Shown one piece after another: positions 52,471-61,339 of a stretch of 64,000 nucleotides of DNA. This DNA comes from Polynucleobacter tropicus (GTDB lineage: Bacteria; Pseudomonadota; Gammaproteobacteria; Burkholderiales; Burkholderiaceae): NCBI RefSeq assembly GCF_013307225.1, contig NZ_CP028942.1, positions 1,302,001 to 1,366,000 on the forward strand. The letters run 5' to 3'. The notes under the pieces were generated by a model. The model did no database searches and had not been told where the DNA came from. It saw nothing but the letters and a program-made list of their open reading frames with translations. Each line of letters starts with the position of its first letter. Within the stretch, counting starts at the first letter, position 1. Position numbers and translations under genes: made by a program.

Positions 52471-53733
52471 ATGCAATTAACTGAACTCAAAGGCCTCCAC
52501 GTATCCGCTTTGCTTGAAATGGCTGCTGGATTGGAAATTGAAAACACGCAACGGATGCGCAAACAAGAATTGATGTTTGCAATTCTGAAGAAACGCGCTA
52601 AAGCTGGTGAAACTGTTTACGGTGATGGCACCTTAGAAGTCTTGCCAGATGGCTTTGGCTTCTTGCGTTCTCCAGAAGCCTCATACATGGCTTCTCCTGA
52701 TGATATTTATATTTCTCCTGCGCAGATTCGCCGCTTTAACTTACACACTGGTGATAGCGTTGAAGGCGAAGTGAGAACACCAAAAGACGGCGAGCGTTAC
52801 TTTGCATTGGTAAAAGTCGACAAGATCAACGGTTTGGCTCCTGAAGCCCTAAAGAACCGAATCATGTTCGAAAACTTAACGCCACTACACCCTAACCGCA
52901 TTATTGGTTTAGAGCGTGATATCAAGGCTGAAGAGAATCTCACTGGCCGCATCATCGATATGATTTCTCCAATCGGCTACGGTCAACGTGGCTTGATTGT
53001 TGCTTCACCTAAATCCGGTAAGACTGTGATGATGCAGCACATTGCGCATGCAATTTCTGCGAACAATCCTGATGCGATTTTGATCGTATTGTTGGTTGAT
53101 GAGCGTCCTGAAGAAGTTACCGAGATGCAACGCTCCGTTCGCGGTGAAGTGGTTGCCTCTACCTTTGATGAGCCTGCTGTACGTCACGTTCAAGTTGCCG
53201 AGATGGTGATTGAAAAAGCCAAACGTTTAGTGGAGATGGGTAAAGATGTGATCATCTTGCTGGACTCGATTACTCGTCTTGCACGCGCATACAACACCGT
53301 TGTTCCTTCCTCTGGAAAAGTATTATCTGGTGGTGTGGATGCAAATGCATTGCAACGTCCAAAACGTTTCTTTGGTGCAGCACGTAATATTGAAGAAGGT
53401 GGCTCTTTAACCATCATCGCAACTGCCTTGATTGAAACTGGTAGCCGTATGGATGACCTCATTTATGAAGAGTTCAAGGGCACCGGCAATATGGAAGTTC
53501 ACCTTGAGCGTCGCCTGGCTGAGCGTCGCGTCTACCCATCTATTAACCTCAATAAGTCTGGTACCCGCCGTGAGGAATTACTGGTTAAACCAGAAAATCT
53601 CCAGAAGATCTGGGTATTGCGCAAATTGCTGGCTGATATGGATGACATCGAGGCAATGAACTTTATTGTTGATAAGCTCAAATCCACTAAAAACAATGGT
53701 GAATTCTTCGACCTGATGCGTCGCGGGGGCTAA
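52471..53733 (+). CDS. rho: transcription termination factor Rho
   Basis: A 420-residue hexameric RNA-dependent ATPase (419 in E. coli). The N-terminal helical domain [18 protein letters not shown] (in part) is followed by the cold-shock-like primary RNA-binding domain with DGFGFLRSP at about 60-68, Walker A SPKSGKT at about 179-185, [14 protein letters not shown], the Walker B segment [15 protein letters not shown], and the Q/R-loop region. There are no insertions. A terminator follows at 53764-53789. It is the global factor for Rho-dependent termination. Confidence 0.97.
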   Translation: MQLTELKGLHVSALLEMAAGLEIENTQRMRKQELMFAILKKRAKAGETVYGDGTLEVLPDGFGFLRSPEASYMASPDDIYISPAQIRRFNLHTGDSVEGEVRTPKDGERYFALVKVDKINGLAPEALKNRIMFENLTPLHPNRIIGLERDIKAEENLTGRIIDMISPIGYGQRGLIVASPKSGKTVMMQHIAHAISANNPDAILIVLLVDERPEEVTEMQRSVRGEVVASTFDEPAVRHVQVAEMVIEKAKRLVEMGKDVIILLDSITRLARAYNTVVPSSGKVLSGGVDANALQRPKRFFGAARNIEEGGSLTIIATALIETGSRMDDLIYEEFKGTGNMEVHLERRLAERRVYPSINLNKSGTRREELLVKPENLQKIWVLRKLLADMDDIEAMNFIVDKLKSTKNNGEFFDLMRRGG

Positions 53734-53763
53734 TTGAGACGCCCTTTAGGGTTGTTTTAAGGC

Positions 53764-53789
53764 AAAAAGGGGCTTTTTAGCCCCTTTTT
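53764..53789 (+). terminator. rho-independent terminator after rho
   Basis: AAAAAGGGGCT and AGCCCCTTTTT pair over 11 bp with a 4-nt T loop; the A- and T-runs make it usable on either strand. Confidence 0.9.
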
Positions 53790-53919
53790 ACTTAGCCTGA
53801 CAGCGCTTTCTTATTGATTTCATGGCATAATTTTGCTTTTGCAGCACCTTAACCGCTTTTAACTTGGGAAAGTATTTAAGTTAACTAACTTAAACGGCTA
53901 CCCGCTGATAGGACCTCAC

Positions 53920-54267
53920 ATGAAACCTGGCATTCACCCCGAATATCGCGAAATCGTCTTTTTGGACGTTTCTAATAACTTCAGCTTCAAGACTCGCTCC
54001 ACAATGGCTACTAAAGAAACCATCAAGTGGGAAGATGGCAATGAATATCCATTAGCCAAAATCGAGACCTCTTCTGAATCACACCCTTTCTACACTGGTA
54101 CCCAAAAAATCATGGATACCGCTGGTCGTGTTGAGAAATTCCGTCAGAAATTCGGTAGCAAAGCTGTTGCTAAAGCTTCTGGTGATGGCGCTGCTAAAAC
54201 TGCAGAGAAAAAAGCTGCTGCTGCAGAAGCAAAAGCTGCTGAAAAGACATCTAAGAAGAAGGCTTAA
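53920..54267 (+). CDS. rpmE2: 50S ribosomal protein L31 type B with Ala/Lys-rich C-terminal extension
   Basis: Type B (cysteine-free, zinc-independent) L31, which bridges the ribosomal subunits. The core [19 protein letters not shown] (in part) to [11 protein letters not shown] covers about residues 1-85, including SHPFYTGTQ. Beyond it lies a 30-residue tail built of Ala, Lys and Glu ([14 protein letters not shown]), longer than the roughly 87 residues usual for type B L31. Type B genes are often repressed by Zur, but I see no clear Zur box. A terminator follows at 54318. Confidence 0.95.
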   Translation: MKPGIHPEYREIVFLDVSNNFSFKTRSTMATKETIKWEDGNEYPLAKIETSSESHPFYTGTQKIMDTAGRVEKFRQKFGSKAVAKASGDGAAKTAEKKAAAAEAKAAEKTSKKKA

Positions 54268-54317
54268 TACACCTCCTCATCGCAGGGTATGGCAATGCCC
54301 TTCTCTGCGAGATAATC

Positions 54318-54345
54318 AAGGCAGCCTTTGCTGCCTTTTTTATTT
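54318..54345 (+). terminator. rho-independent terminator after rpmE2
   Basis: AAGGCAGC and GCTGCCTT form an 8-bp stem with a short CTTT-type loop, followed by TTTTATTTTT. Confidence 0.88.
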
Positions 54346-54415
54346 TTCGTAGCTTGCTTTCGCATTTTGTTTTATTAATTTGCTGCATTAATACCGTTTC
54401 ACCCAAATAGAGTTC

Positions 54416-56134
54416 ATGGTCAAACTAACCGCTGCCGCCACTAGATCGATTCCGCGCATTATTATTTTTGCGCTGACATTGATTTATGGCTTTGCCGGTC
54501 TCTTTTTTCGTGATCCCTGGAAAAATGAAGATGCGATTGGCTTTGGTGGCATGTGGACCTTGTTTCGCGGCAACTCTATTGACTGGATAGTTCCGCATCT
54601 GGCTGGTCGCGATGTTTCTTTAGGTGCCCCACTGCCCTACTGGATGGGCGCCACACTCATTAAATTATTTAGCCAATTTATTGGTGCTGCTAATGCAGCG
54701 CGCTTGTATTCAGCGATTTGCTTTTTTGCAGCAGCACTAGCAATTTGGTATGCCACCTATCTACTTGGTCGTCGTCGTGAAGTCCAACCCATGGCCTTAG
54801 CAGTTGGCGGTCAACCTGACATGAAGAGCTACGGTATGACTTTGGCTGATGGCGCATTGCTCATCTTCTTAGCTTGCGTTGGTCTTGCGCAGCGCGCCCA
54901 TGAAACAACGCCGATGATGGCCCAATTGATGGGCATCAGCATCGTGCTTTATGGCACCGTGCGTGGTCTTGATAAACCATGGCAAGGCGGTTTATGGACT
55001 GGTCTAGGCATCGCAATTGTGGCGCTCTCTAGCAATCTCACCTTAAGCCTGATTGTTGTCACATCTACCATCATTGCAGTAATTGCCAGTAATGCCAAAT
55101 TACGCTTTCGCTGGACACTTACCAGCACTGTCTTAGGCCTCATTGGTTTTGCGCTCTGGCCTATCGTTTGGTATCTAGTTGATCTACCTACCGAGTGGCG
55201 CCATATCGCAGAAGAAGGTTGGCGCAATTCTCCAGAGATGCGCGCAAGACCTTCGATTGAATCTTTAGGCTTCTTAAGCGTGAACTTCTGGGCGTATGCC
55301 TGGCCAGTGTGGCCTCTCGCTGTTATCTCATTAGCGCACTGGGGTCGCATTAAATCTATAGGCGCATGGCGCGCCCCTCACCTATGCATTCCACTCAGTT
55401 TATTTATTGGCAGCCTCATTTACGTACTGTTTCGTCTTGAGGCAAATGAACATGATCTGATGATCATGATTCCGAGTCTCTCGATCATTGCGGCCTTTAG
55501 CTTGCCTATTCTGAAACGTAGCGTCATTAGTTTTATTGATTGGTTCGCATTATTTAGCTTTACCTTAATCGCTTTAGCTATTTGGATTATTTGGTTAGCA
55601 AAAGTGACCGGCTTTCCAGAAACCACTGCCGCCAACATCACACGCTTGCTTCCAGGTTTTGAAGGTCAATTTAATTGGCTCGCGTTTATTGTTGCACTAG
55701 CCATTACTGGTGTTTGGCTTTCAGTAGTTCGCTGGAGAACCTCTCGCGCTCCAAAAGAAATCTGGCGCTGCCTGATTATTTCCGCATCGGGCACTACCTT
55801 GATGTGGGTTTTATTGATGACCTTATGGTTGCCAACTATTAATTACGCTAAGACCTATCGCTTTGTTTCTGCGCGACTGGCACAAGTAGTGCCTCCGGGT
55901 GGTGGCTGTATTGATACTAGCAATATCGGCCCTGCGCAGCTTGCTTCCTTTGATTACTTCACCAAGCTGACCTTACGTGATGATCCTAATTGCCCATGGA
56001 TGCTCACCCACAATCAGTCTGAAGCTCAAGCTTACGCTCAGCTCAATAATAAAAAGCTCCATTTACTATGGGAAGATCGTCGCGCTGCAGACCGTGATGA
56101 GCGCTTACGCCTTTACGAAGTTATTCCGGAGTAA
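54416..56134 (+). CDS. GT-C type membrane glycosyltransferase (ArnT/PMT-like)
   Basis: A 572-residue integral membrane protein with roughly 11-13 predicted segments, with the layout of ArnT/PMT-family glycosyltransferases that use polyprenyl-phosphate sugars on the periplasmic side. After the first membrane segment comes the acidic loop RDPWKNEDA (residues 32-40), in the place of the catalytic D/E motif of the family. A soluble C-terminal domain (about 500-572) has two Cys (GGGCIDTS and DDPNCPW). It is followed after 3 nt by the MATE gene, so both are cotranscribed. The sugar and acceptor are unknown. Confidence 0.78.
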   Translation: MVKLTAAATRSIPRIIIFALTLIYGFAGLFFRDPWKNEDAIGFGGMWTLFRGNSIDWIVPHLAGRDVSLGAPLPYWMGATLIKLFSQFIGAANAARLYSAICFFAAALAIWYATYLLGRRREVQPMALAVGGQPDMKSYGMTLADGALLIFLACVGLAQRAHETTPMMAQLMGISIVLYGTVRGLDKPWQGGLWTGLGIAIVALSSNLTLSLIVVTSTIIAVIASNAKLRFRWTLTSTVLGLIGFALWPIVWYLVDLPTEWRHIAEEGWRNSPEMRARPSIESLGFLSVNFWAYAWPVWPLAVISLAHWGRIKSIGAWRAPHLCIPLSLFIGSLIYVLFRLEANEHDLMIMIPSLSIIAAFSLPILKRSVISFIDWFALFSFTLIALAIWIIWLAKVTGFPETTAANITRLLPGFEGQFNWLAFIVALAITGVWLSVVRWRTSRAPKEIWRCLIISASGTTLMWVLLMTLWLPTINYAKTYRFVSARLAQVVPPGGGCIDTSNIGPAQLASFDYFTKLTLRDDPNCPWMLTHNQSEAQAYAQLNNKKLHLLWEDRRAADRDERLRLYEVIPE

Positions 56135-56137
56135 TGG

Positions 56138-57529
56138 GTGCTGCACTTTAAAGTATCGCGTCTTCGCGAGGACATCCCTGCTTTATTAAAACTGGCTGGC
56201 CCACTACTCATTGGTCAGTTAGCCGTTATCGCCTTTGGTGTTTTAGATACGGCAATGACTGCGCGTTACTCTGCAGATGACTTAGCTGCACTAGCAATGG
56301 CTTCCGCGATTTTTATCAGCATCTATGTAGGCTTAACAGGAGTTATTTCTGCTCTTGCGCCAATCGCTGGTCAACTATTTGGTGCTAAACGCCATGAAGA
56401 TATCGGCGAAGAAGTGCGCCAAGCAACATGGCTTGCCTTTGGCTTAACCATTCTGGGCTGCTTTATTTTGCTCAACGCCGATCATCTTTTGGCAATCTCT
56501 CAAGTGGCACCCGAAATCGAAGCAAAAGCTAGGCTGTATCTCAAGATTCTGGCAATTGGTTTACCTGCCAGCATGGGCATGCGTGTACTCATGGCTCTTC
56601 ACAATGCAGTATCTAGGCCTGGCGTCATCACCGTTGTGCAATTAATTGGCCTGGCTCTAAAGCTACCACTCAATCTCCTCTTTATTTATGGCGGCTTAGG
56701 TGTAAAAGGCATGGGTGGTCCTGGTTGTGCAGTAGCAACCGTCATCATTAACTGGACTTGGTTATTAATGACCTTGGGCTTTGTTCTCTTTGACCGCTTC
56801 TATCGCCCTTTCCAAATCTTTGCACGCTTTAGCATGCCTGATTGGCATCGCATTTGGACCTTACTAAAGCTGGGAACTCCAATTGGTTTTAGTTATTTGA
56901 TTGAGGTAACTTCATTCACCTTCATGTCGCTGTTTATTGCTCGCTTGGGAACTACAGCATTAGCTGGCCATCAGATCGTTGCCAATATGGGTACCGTTAT
57001 TTACATGGTGCCCCTCTCGTTGTCGATTGCCACCATGACCTTAGTATCACAATCGATTGGCGCTAATCGACCAGAGCGCGCTGAAGAAATCGGTTGGTCA
57101 TCTGTATTCTTCACCACTAGCACCTGCATTTTGATTGGGGTTGCGGTTTGGTTTTTCCGCATACAGCTATTGGATTTGTATGACCCACCAGAGGCGGTAA
57201 AAGTCTTTTCCATCCCACTCCTTTTGTTTATTGCCTTTTATCAAGTCTTTGATGCTCTACAAGTGACTGCGGCATTTATTCTGCGGGCTTATCGCATCGC
57301 ATTTTGGCCAATGGTGATATATGCAGGCTCACTGTGGGGCGTTGGCCTTGGTGGCGGCTACCTAATGGGCTTCAATGTTTTAGGATTTACACCCAAATTT
57401 TTGCAAGGCGCTAATGGATTTTGGGCTGGCAATAGTATCAGCCTAGGTTTGGCCGCCTGTTTACTGCTCTACCTCTTTAGAAAAACAGCGGAGCGTTACG
57501 AGAAAACGCATCCGCCTGTTGAGGTCTAA
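56138..57529 (+). CDS. MATE-family efflux transporter (NorM-like)
   Basis: A 463-residue MATE transporter with 12 membrane segments that exports cationic drugs or metabolites by Na+ or H+ antiport. Family traits seen are LAGPLLIGQLAVIAFGVLDTAMTARYS (in part, about 17-43), the ALAPIAGQLFGA block, its repeat in the second half (ATMTLVSQSIGANRPERAE), and the inner symmetry of two six-helix bundles. The start is GTG at 56138 with GGAG about 6 nt upstream, 3 nt after the glycosyltransferase stop. It converges with the lipoprotein gene. Confidence 0.92.
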   Translation: MLHFKVSRLREDIPALLKLAGPLLIGQLAVIAFGVLDTAMTARYSADDLAALAMASAIFISIYVGLTGVISALAPIAGQLFGAKRHEDIGEEVRQATWLAFGLTILGCFILLNADHLLAISQVAPEIEAKARLYLKILAIGLPASMGMRVLMALHNAVSRPGVITVVQLIGLALKLPLNLLFIYGGLGVKGMGGPGCAVATVIINWTWLLMTLGFVLFDRFYRPFQIFARFSMPDWHRIWTLLKLGTPIGFSYLIEVTSFTFMSLFIARLGTTALAGHQIVANMGTVIYMVPLSLSIATMTLVSQSIGANRPERAEEIGWSSVFFTTSTCILIGVAVWFFRIQLLDLYDPPEAVKVFSIPLLLFIAFYQVFDALQVTAAFILRAYRIAFWPMVIYAGSLWGVGLGGGYLMGFNVLGFTPKFLQGANGFWAGNSISLGLAACLLLYLFRKTAERYEKTHPPVEV

Positions 57530-57540
57530 TTTACATGTAC

Positions 57541-58005
57541 TTACTGGCGATAGCCAGAGCCTGAAACTGGCGCTGGATAGCTGGGCACCTGATTACCCTT
57601 CGAATACATACACTGCTGGTAAGCAATGTTGTACTGTGTCTGCGCTTGATTTTGTTTGCCAGCAGAGTTCATGGCACCCATAGCAGCGCCACCTAATAAG
57701 CCAACACCTGCGCCAGTACCAATATTTTGACTGCTACCACCCTGAATCACTGCACCCGCAGCGGCGCCTAGAGCAGCACCAATCGCAGCACTGGTTGCGC
57801 CTTCTTTTAAGGCTGCATTACTAGTATCTTTCACGGCATTCGCTGCAAATTCGCGGCACACTTGATCTTCCTGTTGGAATACTTCAAATGGCTTCCCTTC
57901 GCGCGGCATGATGGCAATCGTTGGCCCTGTTGGCGCAGATACACATGCACTTAATACGCCAGTGGCAACAGCGGCTAATACAGCTACGCGAATCAATCTT
58001 GTCAT
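57541..58005 (-). CDS. glycine-zipper outer-membrane-type lipoprotein
   Basis: A 154-residue lipoprotein: signal peptide with lipobox VLSAC, so Cys21 is the acylated residue, followed by a region with one Cys (QVCREFAANAV), a glycine-zipper segment AAIGAALGAAAGAVIQGG and LLGGAAMGAMNSAG, and a C-terminal QCMYSKGNQVP. Similar proteins (YMGG/SlyB-like) are common in the Burkholderiales envelope, function uncertain. It follows the Gly/Pro-rich protein gene by 33 nt and may be cotranscribed with it. Confidence 0.85.
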   Translation of the reverse strand: MTRLIRVAVLAAVATGVLSACVSAPTGPTIAIMPREGKPFEVFQQEDQVCREFAANAVKDTSNAALKEGATSAAIGAALGAAAGAVIQGGSSQNIGTGAGVGLLGGAAMGAMNSAGKQNQAQTQYNIAYQQCMYSKGNQVPSYPAPVSGSGYRQ

Positions 58006-58038
58006 ATAAAAATCCTGAATAAATAAAACGTATTGAAA

Positions 58039-58488
58039 TTAATACTGTGGGCGACCATGTGGCGCGCTACTTGTTGGCGGTGTAGCCGCCTGAGTCTGCC
58101 ATCCACTTGGGCACTCTTGTGCGTACGGATAATATTTTCCGCTTGCCGCGCAGTAATACCAAACCGCAGGTTGTGGTTGCGCAGCTAGAACTACGGGCTG
58201 TGGCGGTGGTGCGTAAGTAACTACAGGTGGAGGTGCGTAAACCACTGGTGGAGCATAGTAGCCAGCATAAGGGCCGTAATAGCCGCCGGCGTAACCCCAA
58301 TTGCCTCGCCAACCCGGACCCCAGCCGTGACCCCAGCCAGGTCCATAAGCAACCGGACGCCAACCACCATAACCGCCGCCAACCGATACATTCCAAGCGA
58401 CGTTACCAGCCTGAGCCTGCACTGCTGAGCACGCTAAGACTGAAGCCAAAATAACACCTAAGATGCTGAATTTATTGACTTTTTTCAT
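58039..58488 (-). CDS. exported Gly/Tyr/Pro-rich protein
   Basis: A 149-residue secreted protein with a signal peptide cleaved near CSAVQAQAGN (about residue 27). It has a Gly/Trp/Tyr-rich middle (GWGHGWGPGWRGNWGY) and a Pro-rich segment (VVYAPPPVVTYAPPP). The C-terminal block VWYYCAASGKYYPYAQECPSGW with two cysteines (quoted in part: YYCAASGKYYPY) is a pattern that recurs in small envelope proteins of Burkholderiales. Its function is unknown. It is probably cotranscribed with the lipoprotein gene that follows. Confidence 0.8.
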   Translation of the reverse strand: MKKVNKFSILGVILASVLACSAVQAQAGNVAWNVSVGGGYGGWRPVAYGPGWGHGWGPGWRGNWGYAGGYYGPYAGYYAPPVVYAPPPVVTYAPPPQPVVLAAQPQPAVWYYCAASGKYYPYAQECPSGWQTQAATPPTSSAPHGRPQY

Positions 58489-58625
58489 GGTTGACCCCTT
58501 CTTATCTTTGGTCTTGATACAGCCTACTTCTTTATTCTAGTTTTTACTAGCCTTACCATCAATAACGCTCGATAAATTATTAAGCTGACAGGAAATCAAG
58601 ATATTTCTGATAGCTTTTATCTAGC

Positions 58626-59636
58626 TTATTGCTCTAGCTTCGCACCTGATTGCTGAACTATCCTGCTCCATTTTGCGGATTCTTGAGCAATTAATTTAGA
58701 TAGGTCCTTAGCACTACTTGGAGATGGATCCAGACCTCCCGCCACTAGGCGTTTTTTTACTTCCGAATCGTTTAGTGCGCGATATGTGAGTTGATTTAAT
58801 CGCTTCTGAATAGAAGGCGGTAAATTAGCAGGCGCCATCAATGAGAACCAAGAGACTGCTTCAAAACCTGGAAGGCCTTGTTCAGCAAAAGTAGGAATCT
58901 CTGGTGCAGCATGCGAGCGTTTTAAGGTGGTCACTCCCAAAGCCTGCACCTCTCCCGCTTTGATCAAGGGCAAAGAAGAAGATAGGTTGTCAAACAACAT
59001 CGAGATACGACCACTAACCAAATCAGGCAAAGATTGCGCACGACCTTTATAAGGAATGTGACGAATTTGTATGCCAGCCATCTCTTTAAAGAGCTCGCCT
59101 GACATATGCAATGAAGTTCCAACACCTGACGATCCAAATGTCAGTTGATTAGGTTTCGCTTTTGCTAACTCGATCAGCTCATGCAAATTATTAACGCCGA
59201 GTTTTTTATTAACCACCAATACATTGGGCGTACTGGCTAAGAAGCTAATGGGTGTGAAATCCTTAACGGGGTCAAATGACATCTTTTCATAGAGTGCGCC
59301 ATTAATCGCATGAATGCCCACTGTACCAATTAATAATGTGTAGCCATCAGGGTCACTCTTGGCGACGATTTCTGCGCCAATATTGCCACCATAGCCCGGA
59401 CGATTCTCGACCAAGACGGGGACGCCGAGATTTTGCTGCATGCTCTCTGCCAACACCCGCGCCAAGATATCGGGTGCGCCACCCGGAGTAAAGCTCACCA
59501 CAATTCGAATAGCTTGTTTGGGCCAAGCAACATTTTTAGAAGATTGCGCCCATGACGTACTGCCGCCAAACAATAAGACTAGGCAAATCAATAAATGAGT
59601 GAAAAATGGGCGCTTAGCCACTATAGAAAATTGCAT
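58626..59636 (-). CDS. TctC/Bug-family periplasmic solute-binding protein
   Basis: A 336-residue receptor with a signal peptide cleaved near STSWAQSSKN (about residue 31) and the landmarks RIVVSFTPGGAPDILAR, ENRPGYGGNIG and SDPDGYTL. It follows the dsbB-like gene by 35 nt in the same direction. No enzyme or membrane subunit partner is adjacent, so its ligand is unknown. Confidence 0.92.
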   Translation of the reverse strand: MQFSIVAKRPFFTHLLICLVLLFGGSTSWAQSSKNVAWPKQAIRIVVSFTPGGAPDILARVLAESMQQNLGVPVLVENRPGYGGNIGAEIVAKSDPDGYTLLIGTVGIHAINGALYEKMSFDPVKDFTPISFLASTPNVLVVNKKLGVNNLHELIELAKAKPNQLTFGSSGVGTSLHMSGELFKEMAGIQIRHIPYKGRAQSLPDLVSGRISMLFDNLSSSLPLIKAGEVQALGVTTLKRSHAAPEIPTFAEQGLPGFEAVSWFSLMAPANLPPSIQKRLNQLTYRALNDSEVKKRLVAGGLDPSPSSAKDLSKLIAQESAKWSRIVQQSGAKLEQ

Positions 59637-59671
59637 CCTTGCAAACCTAGGGCGAACCTAGGCGAACTGAA

Positions 59672-60235
59672 TTAAAAATTGAATCGCGAACGTAACCAGA
59701 GCCAACCTTCATACTTGCTTGGGTCATCCACACATGCGCCAATGCCACACTCGAGTAGAGTTGAAATCAGATTACCGAATACAAGCAGAATAAAAGCAAT
59801 GATTAAGGCATTAGCAAACCAAGAGCGTGAACGCACGTCTCGATTGGGTAGCATTAACAAAATTGCAAAACCCGCCAATAAACCTAAGTAACCTACAAAA
59901 GCCCAGGTATAAAAATGAAGCTCTAAAAATGTTTTACCAAAACCTTTATCACCCGGAAGAATATGAAGAAGCACTTGACGCAAGGAAACTGTCATTCCCA
60001 CCAGGCCACCAATAATGCCCCAGCCATAATGTGCGGAGTGAGCACCACAGCGAATATTTAGAACTAATGCAAATCCAATAATGACAAAGCCGATGCGCTG
60101 TATTAAACATAACGGACAAGGCAGTTCGCCAAAATACAATTGATCAAAAAAGGCATAAGACAGTGTGCCTACAACCGCCAATAAAGCCAGCTGGTTACCA
60201 AGCGCCGCTAATGAGGGGAAGGAATGTTTACTCAT
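59672..60235 (-). CDS. DsbB-like disulfide bond formation protein, atypical cysteine layout
   Basis: A 187-residue inner-membrane protein of the DsbB family, which passes electrons from DsbA-type thioredoxins to quinone. The first redox pair is clear: PCPLC with Cys40 and Cys43, followed by IQRIGF with the conserved Arg47. The second periplasmic loop (about 91-108, LPGDKGFGKTFLELHF) has no cysteine. A pair Cys163 and Cys168 (LECGIGAC) lies instead behind a fifth predicted membrane segment (about 141-160), so it could reach the periplasm. It starts 6 nt after the small membrane-protein ORF at 60242-60400. Confidence 0.82.
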   Translation of the reverse strand: MSKHSFPSLAALGNQLALLAVVGTLSYAFFDQLYFGELPCPLCLIQRIGFVIIGFALVLNIRCGAHSAHYGWGIIGGLVGMTVSLRQVLLHILPGDKGFGKTFLELHFYTWAFVGYLGLLAGFAILLMLPNRDVRSRSWFANALIIAFILLVFGNLISTLLECGIGACVDDPSKYEGWLWLRSRFNF

Positions 60236-60241
60236 GCCGTC

Positions 60242-60400
60242 TTATAGGCTGATATTGAGATGACTGTTCGCATGAAAGCGAAACCACACCATCAATATGG
60301 CAACCGTTAACGCAAGAACAGTGAGTCCTGCAAGACGCTTCTCAAACCAAACTAGGATGAGACCGATAAATGCTGTCAGAAAAGGCAGGAACATATACAT
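60242..60400 (-). CDS. 52-residue two-helix membrane protein (DUF5993-like), upstream of dsbB-like gene
   Basis: An ATG-started frame of 52 codons with two hydrophobic segments, MFLPFLTAFIGLILVWF and GLTVLALTVAILMVWF, joined by the positive loop EKRLA, and a polar end (RFHANSHLNISL). It ends 6 nt before the dsbB-like start in the same direction. Size and context fit the DUF5993 family of small proteins next to dsbB-like genes as I recall it; I could not check this by search. A second ATG two codons in may be the start. It has no cysteine, so a structural or stabilising role is likelier than redox. Confidence 0.65.
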   Translation of the reverse strand: MYMFLPFLTAFIGLILVWFEKRLAGLTVLALTVAILMVWFRFHANSHLNISL

Positions 60401-60522
60401 ATGGGAATTCTAGCGCAGGACAGTTTAGGGTCGGGTAAATCATTAAAACAAGACCCAAAAAGTGGTCTTTCAGAATAGCCATTGTTTAGAATGGGTTGGT
60501 TAATAAAACCACGAACATCTGC

Positions 60523-61302
60523 ATGACTATGAATGCCACACCTCCCTGTTTAAATCTTCATATAGATGGGGTAATTGCTCGGATTACTTTTAATAACCCA
60601 GCTGCTCGTAATGCCATGACCTGGCCTATGTACGAAGAGCTCAAAACCATCTGCGACTCCTTGGCAGCAAACCCATCGATTCGGGTGGCTATTTTTAGGG
60701 GTGCTGGCGACAAAGCATTTGTTTCAGGTAGTGATATTCAGCAATTTGTCGATCTGAAAAAAGATGAGGCATATGAAGTGGCTGTAGATAACATCTTCAG
60801 CTCATTACAGCAACTACCAATGCCAACTATTGCGCTCATTGAAGGTTTAGCAGTTGGCAGTGGATTGCTAATTGCAACTGCTTGTGATTTTCGAATTTCC
60901 ACACTAGACGCACGTTTTGGCATTCCGGTAGCGCGTACTCTAGGCAATTGCTTATCGCCGAGCAATCTTTCTTGGATTAGCGCGCACTTAGGCGTTCCTA
61001 TGGTCAAGAAAATGCTACTCACCAGTGAGTTGATCAAAGCACCCGAGTTACTCGCATCCGGTTATCTTTATGAAACAGTAGCGGCAGAAGAAATTACCCA
61101 AGCAGCTGATGCCCTTGCCAATAAGTTAGCCGCCTTGGCACCAATTACACAAAAGGCCAGTAAGCTAACTTTAGCGAGGTTATTGCAAAATAATCTCCCA
61201 GAATGTACTGACCTTATGCGCGAGACCTACAACAGCCAGGACTTTAAAGAAGGTGTGAATGCCTTCTTGGAGGGCCGCCCACCGAAGTGGGCAGGCAAAT
61301 AA
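60523..61302 (+). CDS. enoyl-CoA hydratase/isomerase-family protein without the hydratase glutamates
   Basis: A crotonase-fold protein of about 259 residues. NNPAARNAMT and the oxyanion motif FVSGSDI are present, then LAVGSGLLIATACD and FGIPVARTLGN. The two hydratase glutamate positions hold Leu and Val. It resembles the crotonase at 12486-13304 (shared GAGDKAFVSG and a C-terminal DFKEGVNAFLEGRPP-like end). I took the ATG at 60523; a TTG at 60496 is in frame and no clear ribosome-binding site decides. It stands alone, convergent with the lipoprotein hydrolase, so the substrate is unknown. Confidence 0.85.
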   Translation: MTMNATPPCLNLHIDGVIARITFNNPAARNAMTWPMYEELKTICDSLAANPSIRVAIFRGAGDKAFVSGSDIQQFVDLKKDEAYEVAVDNIFSSLQQLPMPTIALIEGLAVGSGLLIATACDFRISTLDARFGIPVARTLGNCLSPSNLSWISAHLGVPMVKKMLLTSELIKAPELLASGYLYETVAAEEITQAADALANKLAALAPITQKASKLTLARLLQNNLPECTDLMRETYNSQDFKEGVNAFLEGRPPKWAGK

Positions 61303-61339
61303 TCTGTAGCTTTAGTTTTTTAGGTTTAGGTTGTTAGCT

